Translations under genes and position numbers: made by a program
Source of the DNA: Parcubacteria group bacterium GW2011_GWA2_47_8b
GTDB taxonomy: Bacteria; Patescibacteriota; Minisyncoccia; UBA6257; WO2-44-18
DNA length: 10,309 nucleotides
Assembly: GCA_001003205.1 (NCBI GenBank)
Contig: LCOU01000029.1
Coordinates: 1 to 10,309 of the forward strand
Reading direction: 5' to 3'
In this document: piece by piece, positions 1 through 6,434 of the stretch
How positions within the stretch are numbered: position 1 is the stretch's first letter
How the letters are laid out: the number at the start of each line of letters is the position of its first letter
Notes under the pieces: model-generated
What the model was told of the DNA's origin: nothing
What the model saw: only the letters and a program-made list of their open reading frames with translations
The model's database searches: none

Positions 1-20
1 TGCCAGTATAAGAATTATAA

Positions 21-49
21 TTGCCAATTGCAATTTTTCCTGTTAAAAT
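21..49 (+). promoter_or_regulatory. Promoter of the histidine-phosphatase gene
   Basis: A -35 TTGCCA (21-26) and a -10 TAAAAT (44-49) are separated by 17 bp. The -10 is extended (TG at 41-42). The predicted transcription start is near 56, which leaves a leader of about 20 nt that carries GGTTCTTTGA and then the SD GAGGGG (64-69). This is seen by inspection only. Confidence 0.5.
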
Positions 50-76
50 TCCTCCGGTTCTTTGAGGGGCAAACCA

Positions 77-742
77 ATGGGCTGGCCAAGATTGCTGGTG
101 CTGGTCCGGCACGCGGAATCCGAGGGGAATATTCTTTCACAAAGCGAAAGAGCCCAATGCGGAGTTTCCACCCACGCTTATAAGCTGACGGAGCGGGGCC
201 GGAAGCAGGCAGAGATAACAGGGCAATATTTGAGAAAAAAATTTGCTGAGTTTTCCGCCTATTACGTTTCCTACTACCAACGCTCCAAGGAAACTATGGC
301 CATTATGTATCCTAATGCTCGCGTTTATGAGGACCCGCGTTTGGCCGAAGCGCAGCGGGGAATATGGCACACAATGACGGAGGAGCGGATAAGGCAGAAA
401 TTTCCGGAGGAAATTGAAAGAAAAGAACGCGAGGGGTTGTACCACTACAGGGCGCCTGGCGGGGAAAACTGGCCGGACGTGGAACTTAGAATTCACAGTT
501 TTTTGGGAACGCTTAGCAGGGATTACGAAGGACATTCCGTTATCATTGTAGCTCATGGTCATTGGCTGATACTTTTTGAAAGATTGGTGCGTCATTTTTC
601 AATTGATGAGGCGGTGCGAAGATATCAAAATTTCACGATAGAAAACGCGTCCGTGACCGTCTACGGCGGCCTGATCATCGGCGGCAAGTCCAGACTAGTC
701 CCGATTGCAAGAGATGTTGTCCCCTGGAAGGGACAAGTATAA
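77..742 (+). CDS. Histidine phosphatase superfamily (phosphoglycerate mutase-like) protein
   Basis: The product is a 221-residue histidine-acid phosphatase of the phosphoglycerate-mutase/broad-specificity phosphatase superfamily, probably cytosolic. It would remove or transfer phosphate through a phosphohistidine intermediate; the substrate cannot be read from sequence. The catalytic motif RHAES lies at residues 11-15 (nucleophile His12), where most members have RHGE. Further family landmarks are RSKET (Arg69), LAEAQRGIW, the acidic PGGENWPDVELR stretch, and VAHGHW with the second catalytic His at 160. ATG at 77 is chosen because GAGGGG (64-69) sits 7 nt upstream; an in-frame TTG at 62 would overlap that SD. 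The gene is apparently monocistronic, with its own promoter and a terminator directly after the stop. Nothing in the neighbourhood defines a pathway. The family assignment is secure, the specificity unknown. Confidence 0.9.
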   Translation: MGWPRLLVLVRHAESEGNILSQSERAQCGVSTHAYKLTERGRKQAEITGQYLRKKFAEFSAYYVSYYQRSKETMAIMYPNARVYEDPRLAEAQRGIWHTMTEERIRQKFPEEIERKEREGLYHYRAPGGENWPDVELRIHSFLGTLSRDYEGHSVIIVAHGHWLILFERLVRHFSIDEAVRRYQNFTIENASVTVYGGLIIGGKSRLVPIARDVVPWKGQV

Positions 743-752
743 GTCGCAAAAG

Positions 753-789
753 AAAAAACCCCTCCGATGTACATCGGGGGGGTTTAAAA
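753..789. terminator. Bidirectional rho-independent terminator
   Basis: The core is a perfect palindrome, CCGATGTACATCGG (764-777), extended by CCCC (759-762) pairing with GGGG (779-782). An A-tract lies on the left (753-758) and TTTAAAATTT on the right. It therefore serves the histidine-phosphatase gene on plus and the convergent broken gene on minus. The U-tract is longer when read on minus. Confidence 0.85.
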
Positions 790-811
790 TTTAGTTTCAC
801 CCTTAAATGAA

Positions 812-1684
812 CTAGGGAATCAATTCTTTTTTAATCGCATCGGTCGCCTGCTGGGTGGCGGTTTTTTTGGCAAATGGGAAAAATTTTTTCTGCCTTTGGT
901 AGGAAAATCATCAAGTGAAAGATTTTCAAATAGTCGTTTGCCGCCGGCATTGGGAAGCAAAATACTGACGCCGGAAATGCGCAGATAGCAGGCATGAATT
1001 AAGTTGGTGGCATACATTCCGACAACGGTATCCATCATAGGAAGTAAGGTATCGTCAATTTTGCCCTGCCTGCCGGCAGGCAGGAATTTTGAGATATCAA
1101 AATATTTTAAATCGGGCGCCAATTTTTGATAGCGGCCTAGTTTTTCGTCGCGAGGGTGCTGGTGGGCGATAAAGACAGCTTCGGGATGTTTTTTTTGAAG
1201 CTTGCGCATCGCCTCCGCAAGAAACTTAAAAGTTATTTCATCCTCCTGCCAGCCGGCCGGTGTGGCGGCCCCGGCGTAAAAAACAACAAAGACGTTTTCG
1301 GATAAGCCAAATTTTTTCCGAAGTCTTTTTCTTTCTTTAGCAACATCAATGTCGCGGAATTTATCAAAGGCCGGACTACCCGTAGCATAAATTTTGCCTT
1401 TGTAATTATTTTCCGCAATCAGCTCCGCCGCCAGTTTGTCTATCGTTAAAATCGCGTCCCAGCGCTTCATTAGCGGAAAATTTGACGGCCAGCGATGATT
1501 GCCCCAGATATCTTGTAGCTTCGTTTTCTCGGTCAATACGAACGGGTTTATATTTTTCCAAAACTTTGGTGGGCGAATCTTTAACGGTTACTATTTTTAT
1601 TTTGTAACCCTTAAGAAATGGGATTACTGGGAAAATAAATTCCGCCGGGCCGGGCGCGTCAACAACGATGAGAACTTTTTCCAT
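812..1684 (-). pseudogene. GT-B-fold glycosyltransferase/nucleotide-sugar-epimerase-like gene, two frame breaks and an internal deletion
   Basis: Two overlapping minus-strand frames encode parts of one protein. The first (from ATG at 1684) starts MEKVLIVVDAPGPAEFIFPV, a Rossmann strand-helix opening, and continues to KYKPVRIDRENEA. The second (read from about 1536) resumes at LQDIWGNHRWPSNF and runs through the C-terminal domain (GKIYATGSPAFDKF, VFYAGAATPAGW, FIAHQHPRDE, KIDDTLLPMMDTVVGMYATN). By comparison with GT-B folds, a strand and helix of roughly 40 residues between these parts are absent, so one DNA deletion both removed sequence and changed frame. A second break lies in an A/T homopolymer run near 882-892. 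In the called frame the tail is proline-rich nonsense. One extra base there would give a plausible tail, KKFFPFAKKTATQQATDAIK, ending at a stop at 812-814. An in-frame 20-bp palindrome inserts LPAGRQ. The fold class is likely, the exact enzyme unknown. The frame breaks may be real decay or sequencing/assembly errors. Confidence 0.6.
1065..1084. repeat. 20-bp perfect palindrome inside a coding region
   Basis: The half-site CCTGCCTGCC is followed by its exact reverse complement. It lies in frame in the GT-B-like gene, where it encodes LPAGRQ-type sequence between ISKFL and KIDDT. It is much more GC-rich than its surroundings, which suggests an inserted mobile palindrome rather than native coding sequence. 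I recall LPAGRQ-type segments in other CPR proteins but cannot check that here. Confidence 0.75.
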
Positions 1685-1702
1685 TGCTTCTTATGCTTCT
1701 TA

Positions 1703-1708
1703 ATTATA
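1703..1708 (-). promoter_or_regulatory. Possible -10 box of the broken GT-B gene
   Basis: On the minus strand TATAAT lies 18 nt upstream of the ATG at 1684, giving a predicted leader of about 12 nt. No convincing -35 is seen. The only SD-like sequences are two AAGAAG runs. Confidence 0.3.
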
Positions 1709-1793
1709 TACCGAAATTTTAAATCCACTGCTTTACTTTTTTGTTTATTTACGCAAAGATATATGTAGTTTTGGTTCTTTGAAAGGAGAAAAG

Positions 1794-3839
1794 GTGAACA
1801 ACGACAACGCGTCCACTTCGTTTGTGGTGATTTCCGGTCTGGATTTTCCCAAGCGCAGCCGAAAGTATCTCATGGATTTGACCAAGCAGGTCGCCGAAAA
1901 GTTCAAAGCGGCGTTCGTGATTGTTGCCGGACACGCGATGAACGGCGCCTACCTGGAAAACCAATTGAAGAAAAGACTGAAGGCCACGCGCGATGCCGAA
2001 ACGAAAGTGCAAATCCGCAAAGATTTCATCGCGGAGATGGCCAGCTCGTTCAACGAGTTTTTGCCGACGATTAAGGACGTCAACTATCACATTGTTGTGG
2101 CGGAAAGGATTTATGACCGCGAAATCGGCTATGAAATTCTCAAGGAAGTTCAGAAGCTCCGCGGCGGCGCGCAGGGCGACATCCGGCTCTTTACCGATTC
2201 GGAAGTCAAGATTCCCGTGCAGTTGCCCGGCTTCGGAGACGTGCGCGTCCTCGTTCCGCGAAACAGCTCCTGGTTTTATGAAAACGTTACCGGCGTGATG
2301 CAGCGGTTAATCAACGGATTTGCCTTGCGGGCGAATTCCGATCCGCCGCCGCTCATTGTGGTCGGCTGTACCGGCACGGGCGCGTTCATTCCACGATACC
2401 GCGGAATCCCCTGCATCGCGACCGGCACGCATCACAAGCTTCAACAGCAGGACTCCACCGAAAATATGGTGAGTTGTACCGTGGTAACGATTGACAAGAA
2501 GGACAGCGGAGTTTTCCAGGTCACCTGGAACCCGATTGATTACAGAACCGTTATCTACAACGAAAAAGAGCTCGCACTTCCCAAGGATTTGGCGCGTTGC
2601 CATCACAAGGTACTGCAGACGCTTATGCCGAGCAGCGCCAGTATGAGCACGATTGAATTCCGGATTAACTCCATGGCAAAAAATCCCTGGGGTCAGGAAA
2701 AGGTTGAGAAGACCGTCAAGGAACTAAAAGATCGCGGAGTGATTGTCTACAACAAAACGGAAAACCGTTACGCAATCGCGAGCGATTTGATTAATAAGAT
2801 CAACGTTTCTTTGAGCGACTTGTTTAAGAATTCCAAGACGCTTACGTTTGTCCAGAAATCCTGCTGGCACGTCGGCGCGCTGAAAACGCTTTACTGGACG
2901 GTGCTCCGCGACGAGCCGAAATTGGCCGAGGATGTGGATGCGATTGTGGTTGACGGCGACGTCAACCAGGGCATTTCCCACAACTACGAATACAACGGCG
3001 AGCTTTTGCCGACTATGAACGGCGTGGACAAACAGCAGATTCTGGCCGCCAAGATGCAGGCGAAGATTATCATGGACGTGTTCGCGGCCCGCTGGGCAAA
3101 ACTTTCCGAGAAGCGCTGCACCAAGAAAGCGATTGATCGCTGTTTGGTGAGGTTCATCTTCAAGGAAGGCAACCACGACGAACCGCGATTCAGCGGCTCC
3201 AAGGATTCCATCGCGCTCAAACTTTTTGAGAACGAACTGGCGTCGCAACTGGTTTCGCAACTGAACCTCTTCCTTGAAGCGCATAAGTGCAGTGAGTTGA
3301 AAAACAGCGAGGTTGAGGCGTTGGTGAAAGCAAAGATGGTCCGCGTTGGCGAAACCAGCGTCACCAAGGTGAATGGCGTTCCAATCGGGCTTATGCACCC
3401 CCATCAGGGAAAAACGCAGGCGAAGGGCCAGCGAATCCAGCAAACCTGCAACTACTTCCGCGAAAGGTTTATTGACTCGCATGATGAAGACTTGCGGAAG
3501 ATTGCGGTGGTGGGCGTGGCCAACTTCCACGAAGCCGCCGCTATCTGCACGGCCGCGTTCGGCCGCACGATGCTCGGCATCATGACGGCGAGCGAGGTGT
3601 ATGACACCAAGTTTGAGCAAAATTTCAACAAGGTTGTGGAGTTCGGCATGGCCAAGGTTAAGGTTGAATTCAACGAATCCGGACAGTTTTTGTCAGCGAG
3701 CGTCCAGTACAGCATGAAGTCCGTGAATGAAATCGCCAAGGAAGATCAGCGAATCGTTTTCTGCGACGCGTTGACGAATGAAGTGGTTTCCCGGCAGTGC
3801 TGGGAACTCTCCAAACTCTTTGATGCCCAGTGGCGTTAA
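1794..3839 (+). CDS. Tandem metallophosphoesterase-like protein (degenerate N-terminal half, motif-bearing C-terminal half)
   Basis: The product is 681 residues. GTG at 1794 is the start because AAGGAG (1783-1788) lies 5 nt upstream; an in-frame TTG at 1779 precedes that SD. I do not recognise a named family. The C-terminal half (about 350-681) carries calcineurin-like metallophosphoesterase signatures: VVDGDVNQG (Gly-Asp at 388-389), GNHDEPRF (GNHD at 459-462) and LMHPHQGK (His535, His537, in the place of the usual GHxH). The expected opening Asp-x-His appears as CWHVGA (357-362), with Cys in place of Asp. The N-terminal half (about 8-235) has the same layout without its metal ligands: ISGLDF, then VAGHA in place of a GD motif, and later VVGCTGTGAFIPRYRGIP. 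A stretch at about 285-330 (IEFRINSMAKNPWGQEKVEK onward) resembles a winged helix and could bind nucleic acid. No signal peptide or membrane segment is seen, so it is probably cytosolic. The gene stands alone between its SD-led start and a strong terminator. A nuclease or phosphodiesterase role is inference. Confidence 0.7.
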   Translation: MNNDNASTSFVVISGLDFPKRSRKYLMDLTKQVAEKFKAAFVIVAGHAMNGAYLENQLKKRLKATRDAETKVQIRKDFIAEMASSFNEFLPTIKDVNYHIVVAERIYDREIGYEILKEVQKLRGGAQGDIRLFTDSEVKIPVQLPGFGDVRVLVPRNSSWFYENVTGVMQRLINGFALRANSDPPPLIVVGCTGTGAFIPRYRGIPCIATGTHHKLQQQDSTENMVSCTVVTIDKKDSGVFQVTWNPIDYRTVIYNEKELALPKDLARCHHKVLQTLMPSSASMSTIEFRINSMAKNPWGQEKVEKTVKELKDRGVIVYNKTENRYAIASDLINKINVSLSDLFKNSKTLTFVQKSCWHVGALKTLYWTVLRDEPKLAEDVDAIVVDGDVNQGISHNYEYNGELLPTMNGVDKQQILAAKMQAKIIMDVFAARWAKLSEKRCTKKAIDRCLVRFIFKEGNHDEPRFSGSKDSIALKLFENELASQLVSQLNLFLEAHKCSELKNSEVEALVKAKMVRVGETSVTKVNGVPIGLMHPHQGKTQAKGQRIQQTCNYFRERFIDSHDEDLRKIAVVGVANFHEAAAICTAAFGRTMLGIMTASEVYDTKFEQNFNKVVEFGMAKVKVEFNESGQFLSASVQYSMKSVNEIAKEDQRIVFCDALTNEVVSRQCWELSKLFDAQWR

Positions 3840-3843
3840 ATCC

Positions 3844-3875
3844 AAACCCCCGAAATATTTCGGGGGTTTTTTATC
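3844..3875 (+). terminator. Rho-independent terminator of the 681-residue gene
   Basis: The 20-nt perfect palindrome CCCCCGAAATATTTCGGGGG (3847-3866) is flanked by AAA (3844-3846) and TTTTTT (3867-3872). The U-tract overlaps the stop codon of the convergent rpmG. Confidence 0.9.
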
Positions 3876-4038
3876 TTTTTGCTTCCTTGTGCACGGTGTG
3901 TTTCCGGCACCACGGGCAATGTTTTTTTATTTCTATCTTGCGCTCTACCAGCTTTTTATTTTTGCGCGTGTAGAAATTAACCCGGTTACAAACCGAGCAC
4001 TTAAGCTTTATTAAGTTGGCGCTCAACTTGGACGGCAT
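3871..4038 (-). CDS. rpmG: Large ribosomal subunit protein bL33
   Basis: The protein has 55 residues and starts MPSKLSANLIKLKCSVCNRV. bL33 is a small protein of the 50S subunit near the E site. The two Cys pairs, CSVC (residues 14-17) and CPWC (44-47), show the zinc-ribbon (C+) form. The middle NFYTRKNKK and the end HTVHKEAKR match the family, and the length is normal. The stop TAA is at 3873-3871, inside the U-tract of the opposing terminator. There is no SD before the ATG, and a promoter-like pair predicts a leader of only about 6 nt. It lies downstream of two tRNA-Thr genes on the same strand, echoing the tRNA-rpmG clusters common in bacteria. The identification is firm. Confidence 0.95.
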   Translation of the reverse strand: MPSKLSANLIKLKCSVCNRVNFYTRKNKKLVERKIEIKKHCPWCRKHTVHKEAKR

Positions 4039-4050
4039 AGAATGCTATCT

Positions 4051-4079
4051 ATATTAGATTATTTGTCTTTAAAAATCAA
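4051..4079 (-). promoter_or_regulatory. Predicted rpmG promoter
   Basis: Read on minus, TTGATT (4079-4074) and TAATAT (4056-4051) are 17 bp apart. The predicted start near 4044 is only about 6 nt before the rpmG ATG, which also lacks an SD, so the mRNA would be nearly leaderless. Confidence 0.4.
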
Positions 4080-4087
4080 CCGTCGTG

Positions 4088-4159
4088 AGCCGGTGGGGAG
4101 GATTGAACTCCCGACCTTTTTCTTACCAAGAAAATGCTCTGCCACTGAGCTACACCGGC
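4088..4159 (-). tRNA. tRNA-Thr (anticodon GGU)
   Basis: The 72-nt cloverleaf folds completely. The acceptor GCCGGTG pairs with CACCGGC. The D arm is GCTC/GAGC, the anticodon stem TTTTC/GAAAA with loop TTGGTAA, and the T stem GGGAG/CTCCC with TTCAATC. The discriminator is T, and CCA is not encoded. It decodes ACC/ACU threonine codons. Confidence 0.97.
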
Positions 4160-4177
4160 ACTCACTCCTCGCTGCCA

Positions 4178-4206
4178 ATTGTAATACAAATAATTCCAGC
4201 TTTCAA
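4178..4206 (-). promoter_or_regulatory. Promoter for tRNA-Thr(GGU) and possibly rpmG
   Basis: Read on minus, TTGAAA (4206-4201) and TACAAT (4183-4178) have exactly 17 bp between them. The predicted start near 4171 lies about 12 nt before the mature tRNA 5' end. The promoter sits between the two tRNA-Thr genes, so the second tRNA can be transcribed independently. Confidence 0.6.
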
Positions 4207-4214
4207 ATAAAAAG

Positions 4215-4286
4215 AGCCGAGGAGAGGAGTCGAACCTCCAACCTACGGTTTACAAAACCGTTGCTCTGCCATTGAGCTACCTCGGC
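4215..4286 (-). tRNA. tRNA-Thr (anticodon UGU)
   Basis: The 72-nt cloverleaf has acceptor GCCGAGG/CCTCGGC, D arm GCTC/GAGC, anticodon stem ACGGT/ACCGT with loop TTTGTAA, and T arm GGAGG TTCGACT CCTCT (one G-U pair). The discriminator is T and no CCA is encoded. It decodes ACA threonine codons (and probably ACG). Confidence 0.97.
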
Positions 4287-4292
4287 ATAAAG

Positions 4293-4308
4293 GCGGGAAA
4301 GTTCCCGC
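4293..4308 (-). terminator. Weak hairpin between the small conserved gene and tRNA-Thr(UGU)
   Basis: GCGGGAA and TTCCCGC form a 6-7 bp stem with a very short loop, followed on minus by CTTTAT. The U-tract is poor, so it may be a weak terminator or a processing hairpin. No separate promoter for tRNA-Thr(UGU) was found, so read-through is likely. Confidence 0.35.
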
Positions 4309-4640
4309 TAGCCCTTTTTGATGTCGTCTTCAAATTCCTTGTAAAGATCCACATCCCCGTTCTTTTCTATCTGTTTGTCTTCGTACTTGTCTCCGAGGCG
4401 TCTCCGGAATTCAAAAGACATTTCCTCAAAATTGCCCCGCACCAACGCCAGTATCCAGTAACGCATCTGTCCGAAAAGCATCTTGATAACCTTCAGTGTC
4501 AGGCGTGTGCAGGCGTAATTAATCAGACCGGCAAAAGCGCCGTCATTGCCATAATCCTTTGATTGCTTTACGATTTTCTCGGCAAGTTGATCAATCAGCG
4601 GATCAAGTTCCTTGCGATCTTTGGGAGCGATGTAGGGCAT
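4308..4640 (-). CDS. Small conserved protein of unknown function (DUF6899-like)
   Basis: The protein has 110 residues, with no membrane segment or signal peptide. It begins MPYIAPKDRKELDPLIDQLA and ends with a characteristic block: EFRRRLGDKYEDKQ, then KNGDVDLY. The pattern of MPYI start, central NY-x-x-TRL, Arg-Tyr, EF-x-RR, YEDxK and NGDV matches a small family also found in phage and bacterial genomes, which I believe is catalogued as DUF6899; the number is from memory. No function is known and no catalytic residues stand out. A strong SD, AGGAGG, lies 5 nt before the ATG, unlike the SD-less ribosomal genes nearby. The TATTAT just upstream would start the mRNA inside the SD, so the true promoter is unclear. 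It is followed on the same strand by the tRNA-Thr genes. Confidence 0.8.
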   Translation of the reverse strand: MPYIAPKDRKELDPLIDQLAEKIVKQSKDYGNDGAFAGLINYACTRLTLKVIKMLFGQMRYWILALVRGNFEEMSFEFRRRLGDKYEDKQIEKNGDVDLYKEFEDDIKKG

Positions 4641-4692
4641 ACGTCCTCCTTATAATAAAATGCTTCCCTGATGGTAGCAACTGCCGGGGCAA

Positions 4693-4722
4693 TTTACAAT
4701 CCTTTTAAATTTCTGCTATTAT
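4693..4722 (+). promoter_or_regulatory. Promoter of tRNA-Tyr
   Basis: A -35 TTTACA (4693-4698) and an extended -10 TGCTATTAT (4714-4722) are 18 bp apart. The predicted start near 4729 lies 6 nt before the tRNA. Confidence 0.6.
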
Positions 4723-4734
4723 TCTGTTTAACAA

Positions 4735-4818
4735 GGGCAGGTAGCGAAGTGGTCAAACGCGACTGGCTGTAGACCAGTTGGCTTTATGCCTTCGGGGGTT
4801 CGAATCCCTCCCTGCCCA
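4735..4818 (+). tRNA. tRNA-Tyr (anticodon GUA)
   Basis: The 84-nt class II tRNA has acceptor GGGCAGG/CCTGCCC, anticodon stem ACTGG/CCAGT with loop CTGTAGA, a long variable arm (TGGCTTTATGCC), T arm GGGGG TTCGAAT CCCTC (one G-U pair) and discriminator A. CCA is not encoded. It is convergent with the small membrane protein gene, and no clear terminator lies between them. Confidence 0.97.
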
Positions 4819-4855
4819 CTAATGCAAATCGAGCATATCGCAGGGGTGTGTACTT

Positions 4856-5203
4856 TTATGCCGAATTGCTAGGGGGCGGGGCCTCTTCGCTGCCCGTAGG
4901 AGTAGGTTCGTTTTGGGTTGCGCTGTAAGATTTTTCTTCCTTCTTCTTTAATTTTCCAAGACGGTGATTAATAAAATTGTCCAGCTTCATTATGACCACC
5001 CGCAATTTTCGTAAAAATTTCGCAAAAAAAGAGTCGAGCGACTTATCAATTTTTGCCATGGGCAATTTGGCCATTAACTTATCAAAAAATCCGGAGCCCC
5101 GCGGCGCTTCCGCTTCCCCAACCCGCGGCACGGCTCGGGCAAAAAGATATATAACCAAACCCAAACTGGAAAACATCAAAATCTGAAGAACGAAATTGTA
5201 CAT
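4856..5203 (-). CDS. Small single-pass membrane protein downstream of tsf
   Basis: I do not recognise a named family. The protein has 115 residues. A hydrophobic segment at residues 3-24 (NFVLQILMFSSLGLVIYLFA) is a probable signal anchor. It is followed by a basic, helical middle (KFLRKLRVVIMKLDNF, HRLGKLKKKEEK) and a Pro/Glu/Ser-rich tail (about 95-115) that is probably disordered. The positive charge after the membrane segment suggests the C-terminal region stays in the cytoplasm. The ATG follows the tsf stop by a single base (TAA T ATG) and lacks an SD, so translational coupling with tsf is likely. That position suggests co-expression with the translation genes but gives no function. Confidence 0.7.
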   Translation of the reverse strand: MYNFVLQILMFSSLGLVIYLFARAVPRVGEAEAPRGSGFFDKLMAKLPMAKIDKSLDSFFAKFLRKLRVVIMKLDNFINHRLGKLKKKEEKSYSATQNEPTPTGSEEAPPPSNSA

Positions 5204-5204
5204 A

Positions 5205-5648
5205 TTATAATTCGTAGCGGCAAAAACGCCCTATTTTTATATTCTCTCCGGTTTTGGCAATAACACCCTTAATCAAGGCATCCACCGACAACTTTTCATC
5301 TCTAATAAACGGTTGCTGCAACAAGCCACTGACGTCAGAAGGATTCATAGCGGCGATGTGCATTACCAAATCGTGGGCGAGTTCGCGGAACGGCTGGGAG
5401 CGAACGACGAAATCGGTCTCGCATTGCAATTCAAGTAAAACCCCGACGCGATTATTGTGGACATAGGTTTCCAAAATTGCCGCGCCGGTTGTCCGACCGG
5501 CCTTTTTTTCTGCCTTAATCAGCCCCCGCTCGTTGATGAACTCAGTCGCTTTATCAAAATCACCGCCGGCGTCTTCCAGCGCTTTTTTGCACTCCATCAC
5601 ACCCGCTCCCGTAATTTCTCTTAATTTTTGTACGTCACCCGCAGTCAT
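5205..5648 (-). CDS. tsf: Elongation factor Ts, short single-core form
   Basis: EF-Ts is the guanine-nucleotide exchange factor that releases GDP from EF-Tu. The 147-residue protein has the N-terminal UBA-like domain (VQKLREITGAGVMECKKALE, then GGDFDKATEFINERG) and one core subdomain with LELQCETDFVVRSQPFRELA and HIAAMNP. It closes with LLQQPFIRDEKLS and GENIKIGRFCRYEL. Compared with the roughly 196-residue single-core Thermus protein, about 45 residues between AMNP and LLQQPFI are missing. As I recall, that shortening is normal in Parcubacteria-type EF-Ts, so I do not treat it as damage. It lies 12 nt downstream of rpsB, the conserved rpsB-tsf order. There is no SD before the ATG. Confidence 0.95.
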   Translation of the reverse strand: MTAGDVQKLREITGAGVMECKKALEDAGGDFDKATEFINERGLIKAEKKAGRTTGAAILETYVHNNRVGVLLELQCETDFVVRSQPFRELAHDLVMHIAAMNPSDVSGLLQQPFIRDEKLSVDALIKGVIAKTGENIKIGRFCRYEL

Positions 5649-5653
5649 CGTGT

Positions 5654-5676
5654 TTAGAAATTAGGGCTTAGAAATT
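5654..5676. repeat. Two copies of TTAGAAATT at the rpsB-tsf border
   Basis: TTAGAAATT occurs at 5654-5662 and 5668-5676. The same 9-mer occurs in the secA linker at 9484-9492 and 9505-9513, and inverted at 9446-9454. Here it forms the last rpsB codons and the stop, so the S2 tail may be repeat-derived. Confidence 0.6.
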
Positions 5677-6434
5677 GGCGCAGGACGCTCCTTTAACCCT
5701 TCCTCTATTTTAGATTCTAATTTGGATAAAATCCAAGCGATGCTGGTCTTGGAATTATCGTTCGCGGGAATCGGATAATTCACGATTTCCGGGTCGGTAT
5801 CGGTGCTTAAAATCGCGATTACGGGAATTTTCATTATTTTCGCTTCACGGACGGCGGTAATGTGATCGTTAACATTCACGACTACCAAGGCGTCGGGCAA
5901 GCGAGTCAGCCGCTCCAGGCCGCGGAAAAATTCATTCATTTTTTCAATTTTCTTATCAATCGCTACCCGCTCTTTTTTGGTGTACTTTTCCAATTTTCCG
6001 GAAGCCTTGTCGGCTTTCAGATTCATATAGTATTGGATTCTTTTAGAAATGGTTTTGAAATTCGTAAGAGTTCCGCCCAGCCAGCGCTTCACGACGAACG
6101 GAAAAGTAAATTTCGCGGCAAATGATTCGGTTAATTCCTGCGCTGACGGCTTGGTGCCGACGATCATAACCAGGCCATCCTTTTTGGCAACGCCTTTTAG
6201 AAACTCACCCGCCTTCTCCACGGCCTCCATCGTTTTCGGTAAATCCAAAATTTCTATGCCATTGCGGGTTGTGTAAATCCACGAGCGCATATGCGGATGC
6301 GTCTTAGATTTTCTGCGTCCATACAAAATACCGGCTTTGGCCATCGCTTCCAAAACCGCCTGATCAATTTTAATCTCCGGAACGGCCGGCTCTTCCGAAA
6401 CAGCCGCGCTCTGATTGTTTTCCAATTCCGACAT
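5661..6434 (-). CDS. rpsB: Small ribosomal subunit protein uS2
   Basis: uS2 is a 30S protein needed for assembly and for recruiting bS1 in bacteria that have it. The 257-residue protein has a short acidic N-terminal extension, then EIKIDQAVLEAMAKAGILYG, the variant RRKSKTHPHMRSWIY (where most bacteria have a GH-x-TRRWNPKM-type stretch), NGIEILDLPKT, FVVKRWLGGTLTNFKTISKR, and LTRLPDALVVVNVNDHITAV followed by VIAILSTDTDP. All core S2 blocks are present. The ATG overlaps the upstream glycosyltransferase stop in a TAATG arrangement and has no SD, so initiation is probably coupled. tsf follows 12 nt downstream. The C-terminal APISKP lies in a repeat-like segment. Confidence 0.97.
   Translation of the reverse strand: MSELENNQSAAVSEEPAVPEIKIDQAVLEAMAKAGILYGRRKSKTHPHMRSWIYTTRNGIEILDLPKTMEAVEKAGEFLKGVAKKDGLVMIVGTKPSAQELTESFAAKFTFPFVVKRWLGGTLTNFKTISKRIQYYMNLKADKASGKLEKYTKKERVAIDKKIEKMNEFFRGLERLTRLPDALVVVNVNDHITAVREAKIMKIPVIAILSTDTDPEIVNYPIPANDNSKTSIAWILSKLESKIEEGLKERPAPISKP

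Noticed and set aside
1406..1536. Programmed ribosomal frameshift in the GT-B-like gene
   Set aside because: No slippery heptamer with a downstream structure was seen, and protein sequence is also missing, which a frameshift alone cannot explain.
2724..3620. 298-codon open frame on minus opposite the 681-residue gene
   Set aside because: It is an antisense shadow: its composition is low in conserved motifs, it has no SD, and the plus-strand frame carries clear motifs, an SD and a terminator.
3778..4014. Plus-strand open frame across the terminator
   Set aside because: It overlaps the end of the 681-residue gene, crosses a strong terminator and is antisense to rpmG.
4042..4275. Plus-strand open frame over the tRNA region
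   Set aside because: It runs antisense through two complete tRNA-Thr genes and has no coding features.
4641..4670. TTGCTA-17-TATTAT as the promoter of the DUF6899-like gene
   Set aside because: The spacing is good, but the predicted start falls inside the strong AGGAGG, which would remove the ribosome binding site.
5205..5648. EF-Ts truncation as another deletion in this window
   Set aside because: The frame is intact, both ends match the family and, as I recall, Parcubacteria-type EF-Ts normally lacks this segment.
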